Shown here: positions 47,781 through 56,601 of the stretch, piece after piece
Layout of the letters: the number at the start of each line of letters is the position of its first letter
How positions within the stretch are numbered: the first letter of the stretch is position 1
Assembly (NCBI GenBank): GCA_963848675.1
Contig: CAWKEY010000036.1
Location: 62,001 to 126,000, forward strand
Length of the DNA stretch: 64,000 nucleotides
Direction of reading: 5' to 3'
From: CAWKEY01 sp963848675
GTDB taxonomy: Bacteria; Pseudomonadota; Gammaproteobacteria; Methylococcales; Methylomonadaceae
Made by a program: the position numbers and the translations under genes
Notes under the pieces: model-generated
Databases searched by the model: none
What the model was told of the DNA's origin: nothing
The model's input: only the letters and a program-made list of their open reading frames with translations

Positions 47781-50009
47781 TCAATATAAATCGACTGGAT
47801 CAACATCCAGCGACCAGCGCACTTTTTTCGCCTGTTTGAGGGTGTCAATTTTTGGCATCAGTGTATCAAGCAGGGTATGTAAGTCCTGCCGCCTTGAGCT
47901 CTGAAACAGCAATTGAAAGCGATAAAGTCCGGCGCGCTTGGCCATTGGGGCGGGCACCGGCCCCAGCACTTGATGATGCGGCCGAGCTTGAGCCAGCGCC
48001 AGTTCGGCCACGGCATTCAGAAACTGCTGTGGCAGCTCGGCATCGCCCGCCTGCGCCCTTAGCAGTGCCTGATAACTAAACGGTGGCAATGAGGCCTGCT
48101 TGCGTTCCGCCAATGCGGTTTTGGCAAAATGGCTGTAGCCCTGGCTGATCAAGGTGGTTAGTAAGGGGTGCTCGGGCTGCCGTGTCTGCATGATGACTTT
48201 TCCGGGCTTTTCCTCACGGCCGGCGCGGCCTGAAACCTGCACAATCATTTGCGCGAGTTTTTCGGGCGCGTGAAAGTCAATGCTGAACAGGCCGCTGTCG
48301 ACATCGAGAATCGCCACCAGCGTCACATTCGGAAAATGATGGCCTTTGGCCAGCATCTGCGTACCCAGAATAATATCGACTTGTCCCTGGCTGATTTGCT
48401 GCAAATACTTTTCGAGCGTCCCCTTGCGCTGGGTGGAGTCGCGGTCGAGACGCACAATGGTCTTATCGGGAAATAAACCGGCCAGTACCTTCTCCACGCG
48501 TTCGGTGCCCAAGCCCAAGGGCGTCAATGCCCCGGTTGTGCAGGCGGGGCACTGCTGCAGCAAGCGCTGCTCCTGGCCGCAATGATGGCAGCGTAACAGT
48601 CCTTCCTCATAATGAATCACCAGATTGGCGTCACAGCGCTGGCAACGCGCAACCCAGCCGCAACCGTGGCAAATCAGCGTGGGCGCAAAACCGCGGCGAT
48701 TCAGGAACAGCAAGACCTGTTCCTTTTTGGCCAGGGTATTCCTGATGTCTTCAATCAGTGCATCAGAAATACCTTCGTGCATTTTTTTATTGCGGATATC
48801 CAGCAGCTGCAATAGCGGCGCGCGGGCATTGCCGGCCCGTTCCGGCAGATGCAGCAAGCGGTAACGCTGCTTGTCGACGTTGTGCAGGGTTTCCAGCGCC
48901 GGCGTCGCGGAACCCAGCAATACCGGAATATTCAGCAGCTTGCCGCGCACCACCGCAACATCGCGCGCAGAAAATCGAAAACCTTCCTGCTGTTTGAATG
49001 AGACATCATGCTCTTCATCGAGAACAATCAGACCGGGATTTTTTAATGGCGTAAATAATGCCGAGCGCGTGCCCAGCAAGATCGAGCCACGGCCTTGCTG
49101 CATCTGCAACCAGGCAGCCTGGCGCTGGCCATCGCTTAATTTGGAATGCGAAACGCAGATGACAACTTCAAAACGCTGCCGGAAACGGGCTTCCAGCTGC
49201 GGGGTGAGGGTGATTTCCGGCAACAACACCAGCACCTGCTGTCCTCGCGCCAGGACAGCGCTGATGATCTGCATATAGACTTCGGTTTTGCCGCTGCCGG
49301 TAACGCCCTCCAGCAAAAAAACGCCAAACTGGCCCAAGGCATCATTCACTGCGGTTATCGCCGCCTGCTGTTGCGGATTGGCCGTTAAAATGCTGCCGCG
49401 GGTAATTGCCTGTTCCGGCGTGCTGGTTGAATCCGCTGCTGTCAGCTGCGCCAGTTGCTTATCCAGCAAAGCTTTCAAGGCAGGCCGCCAGTTGTTATTC
49501 CAGGCGGACAGTTCGGACTCCGAGCAGCCCTCGGGCCGGCTTTGCAGCTTTTGCAGAAGCATGTGCTGTTTCGGCGCCCGCCCGAATTGCTCACTGCCGG
49601 CAGTCTTGCCCAACGCAGTCACGACATAGCGTTTTTCAAACTGCATGTGAGCCGGTTTGCCTTGGCGCAAGGCTGCGGGAAATGCCGCGCTGAATACTTC
49701 ACCCAGAGGATGGTGATAATAACGGCTGGCCCAGTGCAGCAGGCGCAAGTCTTTTGCCGATAACAAGGGCTGGTCATCAAGAATACGCAGCACCCGCTTC
49801 AATTTTCTGGTGTCGACTGCGCTGTCCGGGGCAATTTCAACCAGAAAACCGACCTTTATACCTTTGCCAAAGGGCACTTCCAGCCGCGCTCCCGGCTTGA
49901 ACGTATGCAGATCAATGGGTTCTGGCGCCAGATAATCAAATAGCCGGTCAATAGGGACAGCAATGGCAACTCTAAAAATCAGCTCTTTTTCGCTGTGTAA
50001 CTTAGCCAT
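47781..50009 (-). CDS. priA: Primosomal protein N' (replication restart helicase PriA)
   Basis: A 742-aa SF2 DNA helicase that reloads the replisome at stalled forks. The N-terminal 3'-DNA-binding domain has VAIPIDRLFDYLAPEPIDLH. The helicase core has Walker A FLLEGVTGSGKTEVYMQIIS, the DEEH box GLIVLDEEHDVSFKQQEGFR and RDVAVVRGKLLNIPVLLGSA. Eight cysteines bind zinc (CHGCGWVARCQRC and CHHCGQEQ...CPAC). RLDRDSTQRKGTLEKYLQQI and QVSGRAGREEKPGKVIMQTR are motifs of the second RecA fold. Its upstream region carries DnaA-box-like sequences. Confidence 0.97.
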   Translation of the reverse strand: MAKLHSEKELIFRVAIAVPIDRLFDYLAPEPIDLHTFKPGARLEVPFGKGIKVGFLVEIAPDSAVDTRKLKRVLRILDDQPLLSAKDLRLLHWASRYYHHPLGEVFSAAFPAALRQGKPAHMQFEKRYVVTALGKTAGSEQFGRAPKQHMLLQKLQSRPEGCSESELSAWNNNWRPALKALLDKQLAQLTAADSTSTPEQAITRGSILTANPQQQAAITAVNDALGQFGVFLLEGVTGSGKTEVYMQIISAVLARGQQVLVLLPEITLTPQLEARFRQRFEVVICVSHSKLSDGQRQAAWLQMQQGRGSILLGTRSALFTPLKNPGLIVLDEEHDVSFKQQEGFRFSARDVAVVRGKLLNIPVLLGSATPALETLHNVDKQRYRLLHLPERAGNARAPLLQLLDIRNKKMHEGISDALIEDIRNTLAKKEQVLLFLNRRGFAPTLICHGCGWVARCQRCDANLVIHYEEGLLRCHHCGQEQRLLQQCPACTTGALTPLGLGTERVEKVLAGLFPDKTIVRLDRDSTQRKGTLEKYLQQISQGQVDIILGTQMLAKGHHFPNVTLVAILDVDSGLFSIDFHAPEKLAQMIVQVSGRAGREEKPGKVIMQTRQPEHPLLTTLISQGYSHFAKTALAERKQASLPPFSYQALLRAQAGDAELPQQFLNAVAELALAQARPHHQVLGPVPAPMAKRAGLYRFQLLFQSSRRQDLHTLLDTLMPKIDTLKQAKKVRWSLDVDPVDLY

Positions 50010-50321
50010 GGTATTTAATGTTTTGGTTATGTTTTGCGGCTAAGTTACTAAGCAGCCAAGGCAATTTGGAGTTACCCACAAAAGCTGTGGATAACTCTGT
50101 GGACAACCCGTTTTTAATTGTCCTTACTGCCGGTTTTTATTACAGTTTTGTTACTTTGCCCAGCTTTGAGACGGCTTAATATTCTCATTATGAATCAATA
50201 AGTTGAAAATAAAACCGAGGCGCCTTCAAGCTCTTGTGGCATTTTTCCGGTCCATTTTATGCAGCCTAGCCAAATGTGTGTATTTCGCACTAAGCCGGTG
50301 CACGTTCTCCGGCCTATGTAT
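50010..50321. other. 312-bp region upstream of priA
   Basis: No gene is supported. It contains the DnaA-box-like cluster described separately and, further right, the 3' side of the exported methyltransferase gene. The small plus-strand frames here only mirror that gene. Confidence 0.45.
50072..50106. promoter_or_regulatory. Cluster of DnaA-box-like 9-mers upstream of priA
   Basis: TGTGGATAA (50086-50094) is the exact complement of the DnaA consensus TTATCCACA. TGTGGACAA (50098-50106) differs by one base, and TTACCCACA (50072-50080) by one base in the opposite orientation. Three sites within 35 bp, about 65 bp before the priA start, could allow DnaA-dependent control. Confidence 0.45.
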
Positions 50322-51134
50322 TCACTTGGGCTTCATGAACTTGATGGTCATCCGGTCACTTTCCCCTATAGCCAGATACTTCTTTTTATCTTTGTCCTTA
50401 AGTATCAAGGTTGGTGGCAGCGTCCACACGCCTTGAGGATAATCCTTGCGGTCTTGGCTGTTGGCATTGATTTCGGATTTTCCCAGAAACTCAAAGCCCG
50501 CTTTTCTTGCTAGGGCAATGACATAATCTTCAGTGACATAGCCGGAAGCGGCATGTTCATCCTGTGGCTTGCTTACTGATTGTCTATGCTCGACCACGCC
50601 TAAAATGCCGCCCGGCTTAAGGGCTTTGTACATCACGGCAAATACCGTCGCGGCCTGGTCGCGTTTCATCCAGTAATGCACATTCAGGAAACTTAGCACC
50701 CTGTCAGCAGAGGCGTCCGGAGCAATGTTCACAAATGTTGGCGGCTGCAAAACAGTGGTTTCTACCTGGCCATACAAGTCAGGGTGCTTTTTCAGTTTTT
50801 TGTCAAAATCATGGCGGCTTTCTCTGAGCATGGGCAACGCGGCATCGGCTGAAAAATGGGCGGCATAAAGTTTGCCGTGCTTGTTTAAAAATGGCGCCAG
50901 AATTTCAGTCCACCATCCGGTATTGCCGGGCCAGATTTCAACGACGGTCATGTCGTTGTTTAGCTCAAAGAATTCCAGAGTCTGTTCAGGGTGCTGGTAT
51001 TTATCGCGGGCTTTATGCTCGGCCGAACGATGTTTCCCGGCGATTGCCCGCTGTAAAGGCCTTGCATCATCGGCCGCGTGCGCCGTGGCAAAGCCGAGAG
51101 CCAGCAGCAATGCCATGGCCATTTTATTCATCAT
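50322..51134 (-). CDS. Exported SAM-dependent methyltransferase-like protein (COG4798 type)
   Basis: A 270-aa protein with a clear signal peptide (MAMALLLALGFATAHAADDA, cleavage near AHA-AD). The mature part resembles a class I methyltransferase of the COG4798 'predicted methyltransferase' group. It has RDKYQHPEQTLEFFELNNDM, motif I-like VVEIWPGNTGWWTEILAPFL, SFLNVHYWMKRDQAATVFAV, and post-motif LKPGGILGVVEHRQS with the His/Arg typical of the group. The GxGxG loop is WPGNTGWW. How SAM would reach the periplasm is unclear. Downstream of dsbB on the same strand (14-bp gap). Confidence 0.82.
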   Translation of the reverse strand: MMNKMAMALLLALGFATAHAADDARPLQRAIAGKHRSAEHKARDKYQHPEQTLEFFELNNDMTVVEIWPGNTGWWTEILAPFLNKHGKLYAAHFSADAALPMLRESRHDFDKKLKKHPDLYGQVETTVLQPPTFVNIAPDASADRVLSFLNVHYWMKRDQAATVFAVMYKALKPGGILGVVEHRQSVSKPQDEHAASGYVTEDYVIALARKAGFEFLGKSEINANSQDRKDYPQGVWTLPPTLILKDKDKKKYLAIGESDRMTIKFMKPK

Positions 51135-51148
51135 ATTGATCTCGAGGG

Positions 51149-51655
51149 TTATTTATTTTCAGGATTCCATATTTGTAGCAGACTTAAAGCCGCCAGCAGG
51201 AGAAATGCGATTAATGTCCACTCAGGGATGCTCAGGCTCAACAATGTCCAGTCCACTTTTGCACATTCACCGGTGCCGCTCAGCATTAGTTTTATGGTTT
51301 CGGACAGGGGAAAGTTCTGGAAAATATACTCCAGGCCGGGGCCGCATTCCGGTACCTGATCGGGCGGCAAATGTTGCAGCCAGACGTGCCGGGTTGAAAT
51401 AGCCGCGCCGGAAAGAGCCGTAGCCGTGCCTAATAATGCATAAACCGTTAAACCGCTGCGTTCCGGATTGTGGATGGCGGCAATCAAAAACACCAGGCCC
51501 GTGATGAAAATCGCGATGCGCTGGGAAATACACAAAGGACAGGGCTCCAGTCCTTCTGCCAGTTGCAAATAGGCGCCTATGCCCAGCATTCCAAAACAGC
51601 CGATAGAGCCCAATAAAAACCAGATACGCGCATTAAACTTTAATAATCTCAACAT
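51149..51655 (-). CDS. dsbB: Disulfide bond formation protein DsbB
   Basis: Inner-membrane quinone-dependent oxidase that re-oxidises DsbA. The 168-aa protein has four membrane spans. The first cysteine pair is CPLC in LEPCPLCISQRIAIFITGLV (residues ~36-39). The second pair is split between VPECGPGLEYIF and GTGECAKVDW, spaced as in DsbB, with the essential Arg in CISQR. The C-terminus is short. It overlaps the upstream TrkA-domain gene by 23 bases, so the two are co-expressed. Confidence 0.94.
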   Translation of the reverse strand: MLRLLKFNARIWFLLGSIGCFGMLGIGAYLQLAEGLEPCPLCISQRIAIFITGLVFLIAAIHNPERSGLTVYALLGTATALSGAAISTRHVWLQHLPPDQVPECGPGLEYIFQNFPLSETIKLMLSGTGECAKVDWTLLSLSIPEWTLIAFLLLAALSLLQIWNPENK

Positions 51656-52340
51656 TGTTCACTTCTTCTTTAAATAATCGAATTTCCCTTGCCGGGCCCA
51701 ATACCACCAAAACATCGCCGCCATCCAGCGTATGCTCTTTTTCACCGAGCACAAATTGCAAGTCTTCGCTCAGCTCTTTATCGACGATACCAATGAGGAT
51801 TAAATTATGTTTTTCATTCAACCTCAACGCACTGGCTTTGCTGTGTTCGAGCCATGACCCCTCTGGAATTGCTATCTGTGCGATATGCAAATCGTGCCGC
51901 CCGAACACAGTTTCATCGAGTGTCGTGGTAATGTCCGGCTTAATCAGCATCTGGTGCGTTTTTCTACCACAAATCTCGTAAGGATCGATGATTTTATCAG
52001 CACCTGCAGCGGTTAATTTACCGGCTGACTCGGGGTCTTCGATAATGGCAATGATGGTCAGGTTTTTATCAAGCGCGCGCGCTGAAATCGTCAAAAACAC
52101 ATTATCAGAATCTTTGGCGAAAAAACAAAAAAGAATGTCGACATCGGCGCCAATACCGATGGCTCTGAGCGCGTCATCATTGCGAAAGTCGATAACGGTG
52201 GATTCAAAACCCTGCTCGGCAACCCGCGCGGCATCGAGTTCATCCTTGCCGATGAAAATCATGCTGTAGAGTTCGGGATTCAACCGGTTCATCGTTTGCA
52301 ATGCCATGCTGCTGTGGCCGAAAACGGCTATGCGTTTCAT
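51633..52340 (-). CDS. TrkA-N/TrkA-C domain regulatory protein (KTN/RCK)
   Basis: A 235-aa cytoplasmic protein with an N-terminal Rossmann fold (MKRIAVFGHSSMALQTMNRL, where the usual GxGxxG is relaxed to GHSSMA). It has the block DADIL-like ADVDILFCFFAKDSDNVFLT, and a C-terminal RCK_C/TrkA-C domain (EHTLDGGDVLVVLGPAREIR). It likely binds nucleotide and gates a K+ channel. Its gene overlaps the channel gene upstream by ATGA and dsbB downstream by 23 bp. The pairing suggests it is the partner subunit of the following channel. Confidence 0.85.
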   Translation of the reverse strand: MKRIAVFGHSSMALQTMNRLNPELYSMIFIGKDELDAARVAEQGFESTVIDFRNDDALRAIGIGADVDILFCFFAKDSDNVFLTISARALDKNLTIIAIIEDPESAGKLTAAGADKIIDPYEICGRKTHQMLIKPDITTTLDETVFGRHDLHIAQIAIPEGSWLEHSKASALRLNEKHNLILIGIVDKELSEDLQFVLGEKEHTLDGGDVLVVLGPAREIRLFKEEVNNVEIIKV

Positions 52341-53941
52341 TGCCTGCCCCCTGCTTTTAAGCGGCTTTTGCCAATTTGATCGCGAAAATAATCAATGCCA
52401 TAGTCCCGGCCTAAAACCACCAGAAGATCGCCCTCCTGCAGTTCAAAGTAGTGTTCGGGATTAAAATAAAAATGCCGGTTTTTGAGGGCGTAGCTGTTTT
52501 TATGCTTACGATGCACCGGGTTTGCGCTAATAACACCCACCAGCATTAATTTTCTGTGCTCAAAGTTCAGCTCGGCAATTTTCTTGCCCTCCACAAACGA
52601 GCCCGCATGCACGCACAAGGCATCCATGATGATATGTTTCTCTTCCTGAATAATGCCCAATATGGCTTCAAAGGCTACCGGCTGACCAATATATTCGGCC
52701 ACCACCAGGCCGGCTATTTCAAAGGGCAGAATCACGTTATCGGCACCCGCCTGATACAGCTTTTTGACATTATCCTGATTGTTGGCGCGTGAAATAATGC
52801 GCAGTTCTGGATTTAAATGCCGGCTGGTCAGGGTGATATAGACATTAATGACATCATCACCCGTGTTACACAACACTGCCGTGGCGCCGTTATTGATGCC
52901 GGCATGTTCCAGCACTTCATTTTTACTGGCATCGTCATGAATAACCAGATAACCCTGCTGTCTTGCCTTGACAACGTTGGCTTCCCTGATGTCAATCACT
53001 ACAAAGCGCTGCTTGTCCTTTGCGAGCTGCCTGGCGATATGCTGGCCGACCCGGCCAAAGCCGCAAATGATGATGAAACGCTCATAGCGATTCAGTTCGG
53101 CATAGGTCTGGTTGATGCGCATATCGTGCATTTTGTCATTAAATGCCGACACGATAATCGAGATGAAAAAAGTCAAAACGCACAGCCCGGTAAAAATTAA
53201 CGCCATTGCGATCAGGCGTCCGCCAGGGGTTTGCGGCGAGATATCGCCATACCCTACCGTTGCCAGCGTCACTACCGACCAGTAAAACGCATCGAATAAA
53301 TTCTTGACTTGCCCGCCCTGTGCGGGATTCTCGAATAAATAGATGGCGGTGCTGCCGATAAATATCAGAAAGCCCAGCAAAATACCCAGCGTGTACAGCT
53401 CGAAGCGTTTGCTGGCCAGAACTTCGGTAAACAATTTGATGCTGTTAAAATAACGAAACAGTTTAAACAGCCGGAACAGAAGCAGGATTCTCAGTACCCG
53501 CAATTCCCTGTAGCTGGGTAAAATAGCCAGCAAATCAATTATGGCTAAAGGGCTTAAAACATATTCGACTTTTTTGGCCCAGATTAATCGAACCACTTTA
53601 CCGAGCCGAAAAGGGCTGTTCAGATATTCAGCCTTCTCGTAATGCTCCAGAATCATTTTGTGGCTATCGCTATACAGCCAGGCCCGCAACAGATATTCAA
53701 GGATAAATATACTGACGATGACATGTTCAAATAGCCGGTTGATTTCACTCGGGGCCTTGCCTACCTCGTAAACCAGCAAAAACACGCTAGCCAGGACCAG
53801 GCTGATCATGAGCACGTCAAAATAGGATTTCAGCCGGCTGTTTGGATTTTCCAGCAGATTATAGAAAAACAGCTTGGCGTTCCGGTAACCTGCGGATGTT
53901 TTTAGAAAATAGGCAAAATAAACAATCAGCCGTGTCAGCAT
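52337..53941 (-). CDS. Voltage-gated-type potassium channel with TrkA-N/C domains
   Basis: A 534-aa protein with six membrane spans in the first ~270 residues. It has an S4-like run of basic residues (LRVLRILLLFRLFKLFRYFN), the pore helix FYWSVVTLATVGYGDISP with the selectivity filter TVGYGD, and the S6 segment GLCVLTFFISIIVSAFNDKM. A TrkA-N domain follows (FIIICGFGRVGQHIARQLAK, NTGDDVINVYITLTSRHLNP), then a TrkA-C domain near the C-terminus (ELQEGDLLVVLGRDYG). The architecture is that of ligand-gated bacterial K+ channels (Kch/MthK-like) with an added voltage-sensor-like S1-S4. Confidence 0.92.
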   Translation of the reverse strand: MLTRLIVYFAYFLKTSAGYRNAKLFFYNLLENPNSRLKSYFDVLMISLVLASVFLLVYEVGKAPSEINRLFEHVIVSIFILEYLLRAWLYSDSHKMILEHYEKAEYLNSPFRLGKVVRLIWAKKVEYVLSPLAIIDLLAILPSYRELRVLRILLLFRLFKLFRYFNSIKLFTEVLASKRFELYTLGILLGFLIFIGSTAIYLFENPAQGGQVKNLFDAFYWSVVTLATVGYGDISPQTPGGRLIAMALIFTGLCVLTFFISIIVSAFNDKMHDMRINQTYAELNRYERFIIICGFGRVGQHIARQLAKDKQRFVVIDIREANVVKARQQGYLVIHDDASKNEVLEHAGINNGATAVLCNTGDDVINVYITLTSRHLNPELRIISRANNQDNVKKLYQAGADNVILPFEIAGLVVAEYIGQPVAFEAILGIIQEEKHIIMDALCVHAGSFVEGKKIAELNFEHRKLMLVGVISANPVHRKHKNSYALKNRHFYFNPEHYFELQEGDLLVVLGRDYGIDYFRDQIGKSRLKAGGRQ

Positions 53942-53964
53942 AAATAATGATTAGCCTTTATGGT

Positions 53965-54672
53965 TTATGATTTTTTGAACTTCACAACCTTGTTTAAAGG
54001 ATTGAGATTAATTTCATCGATCACCATGTGGGCGCGCGAATTCAGCGCGTAGGATACCGCTTCTGCGACATCTTCGGGCAAAAGATAGTGGCTGGCGTCG
54101 TCGCCCGGTTCAAAAGACAGTTGCTCAAAAAACGGGGTTTTAACCATGCCCGGATTAATCAGGCAGACCCGTACACTGCTTTTGCTGCATTCTTCGCGCA
54201 AGGCCTGGGTAAAACCCCGTATGGCAAACTTGCTGGCGCAATACACCGCGCCTTGCCGGCTGCCTTTCAAGGCCGCCTCGGAACCGATAAAAATTAAGTC
54301 ACCACGCGCCTTGCGCTTCAGGGCCGGCAACAGTGCGCGGGTTAAAAAAATCTGACTGGTCAGGTTAAGTGAAATCAAGGCCTCGATTTGAGCATAGGAA
54401 AATTGTTCCAGCGCGCCAAACTGGCCCCTGCCGGCACAAAAAATTACCCCATCGAGCTCTGGAAACCGGTGTTGCAGTTCGCGCAACTGCAGGGGTAATT
54501 CATCGAGCCGGCTCAAATCCATCTGCACGGGCGTGAAACCCTCTTGGATGTGAGTAAAGCGTGCGCTGTCCCGTGACATCCCCACCACCTGATGACCCTG
54601 TTGCAGCAGATTTCTGGCAATGGCGCGGCCTATGCCGGAACTGGCGCCGGTCACCAGCACCGTGCGTTTCAT
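53965..54672 (-). CDS. Short-chain dehydrogenase/reductase family protein
   Basis: A 235-aa NAD(P)-dependent oxidoreductase from the ATG at 54672. The Rossmann motif is VLVTGASSGIGRAIARNLLQ, then VIFCAGRGQFG (NNAG-like) and the catalytic Ser-Tyr-Lys in FIGSEAALKGSRQGAVYCAS with YCASKFAIRGFTQALRE. RVCLINPGMVKTPFFEQL follows. The substrate is unknown. The start overlaps the stop of the spore-photoproduct-lyase-like gene (ATGA), so the two are translationally coupled. Confidence 0.9.
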   Translation of the reverse strand: MKRTVLVTGASSGIGRAIARNLLQQGHQVVGMSRDSARFTHIQEGFTPVQMDLSRLDELPLQLRELQHRFPELDGVIFCAGRGQFGALEQFSYAQIEALISLNLTSQIFLTRALLPALKRKARGDLIFIGSEAALKGSRQGAVYCASKFAIRGFTQALREECSKSSVRVCLINPGMVKTPFFEQLSFEPGDDASHYLLPEDVAEAVSYALNSRAHMVIDEINLNPLNKVVKFKKS

Positions 54673-55661
54673 AATGTGCATGGGAAAAACTGGCGTGATG
54701 GCACATGGCGCAATACTTGTTCCGTGCAGTAGTGCGTCATTTCCTGTTCCAGATCCTGCCGGTAAGACACCATGCCTTGCTGACTTTCCAAGGGGCCGGC
54801 AAACAATTTTTCTTCAGGATAGAGTTTGTACATTTTTTTATAATAATGCTCCGGTAGCCGGAATACGCCCAGGCTGACCGAATGCAGCAGGTTTAAATCA
54901 ATCCTGTCAAAAACCTGGTCAAAGAATTGCCGATAGTGCTGTTGATAATCGGCTTGATAAATCAGGGGATCAAAACGTAAGCCGATCTGCCAGCCTTGTT
55001 CCTGCACCTTGACCAGCGCATCAAGCCTGCGATGCAGCGGCGGCGCCTTGTGTTCAAGTTTTGCCGCCACGGTCTCCGGCGACAAACTGAACGCCACGAT
55101 GCAGCGCGGCAAGGGCTCGCGATTCAGCAGAGTCCTGACTTGGGTGCTTTTGGTTCTCAGCTCCAGCCAGGCATTCGGTAGGCCGGCAAAAACCGGCAGA
55201 AACTGTTCGGCAAATCCGGTTACCGGCTCCAAAGCCAGACTGTCGCAGTCATAACCGGAAAAAAAATGCAGGTCCTCTTCGGGAAAACCTGCACAAAGCT
55301 GTCGGATGTCCCGCTGAAAATCTTCGTAATTCACAAACAGCACATAATGCGCCGATTGATACATACCCTGTAAAAAACAGTAGCGGCAATCATAAAGACA
55401 ATTGAGCATGTGCGAAAAATAGTAATTCCTGCTGGCGCCTATGCCGTAACCCGCGGGCGCCTCAAGCACAAAGTTTTTATATTTTTCGGCCAGAATCAAA
55501 GCCGGTTTGTGTTTTTGCAGGCGAAAATTTTGGGCCTTGGGATTAAATACCTCGCCATAGCGGCTGCAGGTAATGCGCCTTGCCTCCGGAAACCGGGCTA
55601 CAATGCCGGCGACGCGGGGATGATGCAGGACATTTTCTTCGATATAAAGTGTATCAATCAT
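54669..55661 (-). CDS. Spore photoproduct lyase-like radical SAM protein
   Basis: A 330-aa protein of the SplB/COG1533 group. The radical SAM cluster motif is Cys88-xxx-Cys92-xx-Cys95 in SHMLNCLYDCRYCFLQGMYQ. FFSGYDCDSLALEPVTGFAE, LELRTKSTQVRTLL and IVAFSLSPETVAAKLEHKAP are family blocks. The C-terminus is TEQVLRHVPSRQFFPCTL. SPL of spore-formers repairs the spore photoproduct with a Cys near residue 141; the candidate here is less obvious. Non-spore-forming bacteria carry uncharacterised relatives like this one, and the partner SDR gene gives no clear hint. Confidence 0.87.
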   Translation of the reverse strand: MIDTLYIEENVLHHPRVAGIVARFPEARRITCSRYGEVFNPKAQNFRLQKHKPALILAEKYKNFVLEAPAGYGIGASRNYYFSHMLNCLYDCRYCFLQGMYQSAHYVLFVNYEDFQRDIRQLCAGFPEEDLHFFSGYDCDSLALEPVTGFAEQFLPVFAGLPNAWLELRTKSTQVRTLLNREPLPRCIVAFSLSPETVAAKLEHKAPPLHRRLDALVKVQEQGWQIGLRFDPLIYQADYQQHYRQFFDQVFDRIDLNLLHSVSLGVFRLPEHYYKKMYKLYPEEKLFAGPLESQQGMVSYRQDLEQEMTHYCTEQVLRHVPSRQFFPCTL

Positions 55662-55773
55662 CAGCGCTGTTTTCGACTCAATTGAGTAATATCATAGTTT
55701 AAAAGACTTGCGATTTATTGCACAGGCCCCATATAGGGTAAAATAATTTTTAATTAACCAACCCTTAGTACCA

Positions 55774-56601
55774 ATGAACACAAAAAAAATCGGACTTATC
55801 GGCGGCGGCAACATGGCATCAAGCCTGATCAGTGGTTTGATTGCCAGCGGTCATTCTCCCCAGCAACTCTGGGTTTCGGATGTAAATCTGGACACTCTCA
55901 ACGCGCTGGCAAAAAACCTGAAGGTTAATATTTCGGCCAGCAACGATGCGCTCATCAATGACGTTGATGTCGTGGTTCTGGCTGTAAAGCCTCAGGTATT
56001 AAAAGCAGTCGCGGAAAGTGCAGCTGCGCTGATTCAGCAAAAAAAACCACTGGTGGTATCGATCGCCGCGGGCATTACACAAAACAGCTTGAGTTTGTGG
56101 CTGGGCGCCGGCGTCGCTATTGTGCGCTGCATGCCCAACACGCCGGCCCTGGTTTTAACCGGGGCCACAGCCTTGCATGCCAATAAAAACGTCACTGCTG
56201 AGCAACGCAATCAGGCGGAAAATATTATGCGCGCCGTCGGCATTTCACTCTGGGTCGATAATGAAAGCGATCTGGATGCGGTCACTGCAGTTTCCGGCAG
56301 CGGCCCTGCCTACTATTTTCTGCTCATGGAGGCCATGGAAAAAGCCGCGCTGGACATGGGCTTGAGCGAGCATACGGCACGTCTGTTAGTGCAGCAAACA
56401 GCTTTAGGCGCCGCCAAAATAGCGCTGGAATCCTCGGAATCGCCGGAACAGCTGCGTCAACGCGTAACCTCGCCGGGCGGTACTACTCAGCGGGCAATAG
56501 AAACCTTTCAGCAAGGCGGCTTTTCCGAGCTGGTTGCCAAAGCCCTGCGCGCCGCCCGCGATCGTTCTATCGAAATGTCCAACCCTGCGGAGCATGACTG
56601 A
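55774..56601 (+). CDS. proC: Pyrroline-5-carboxylate reductase
   Basis: Last step of proline synthesis, NAD(P)H-dependent. The 275-aa enzyme begins MNTKKIGLIGGGNMASSLIS, with the dinucleotide-binding GGGNMA. It continues with VVVLAVKPQVLKAV, VSIAAGITQNSLSLWLGAGV, RCMPNTPALVLTGATALHAN, and the substrate-binding signature in AVTAVSGSGPAYYFLLMEAM and ALGAAKIALESSESPEQLRQ plus RVTSPGGTTQRAIETFQQGG. Its stop overlaps the yggT start (TGATG). Confidence 0.97.
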   Translation: MNTKKIGLIGGGNMASSLISGLIASGHSPQQLWVSDVNLDTLNALAKNLKVNISASNDALINDVDVVVLAVKPQVLKAVAESAAALIQQKKPLVVSIAAGITQNSLSLWLGAGVAIVRCMPNTPALVLTGATALHANKNVTAEQRNQAENIMRAVGISLWVDNESDLDAVTAVSGSGPAYYFLLMEAMEKAALDMGLSEHTARLLVQQTALGAAKIALESSESPEQLRQRVTSPGGTTQRAIETFQQGGFSELVAKALRAARDRSIEMSNPAEHD

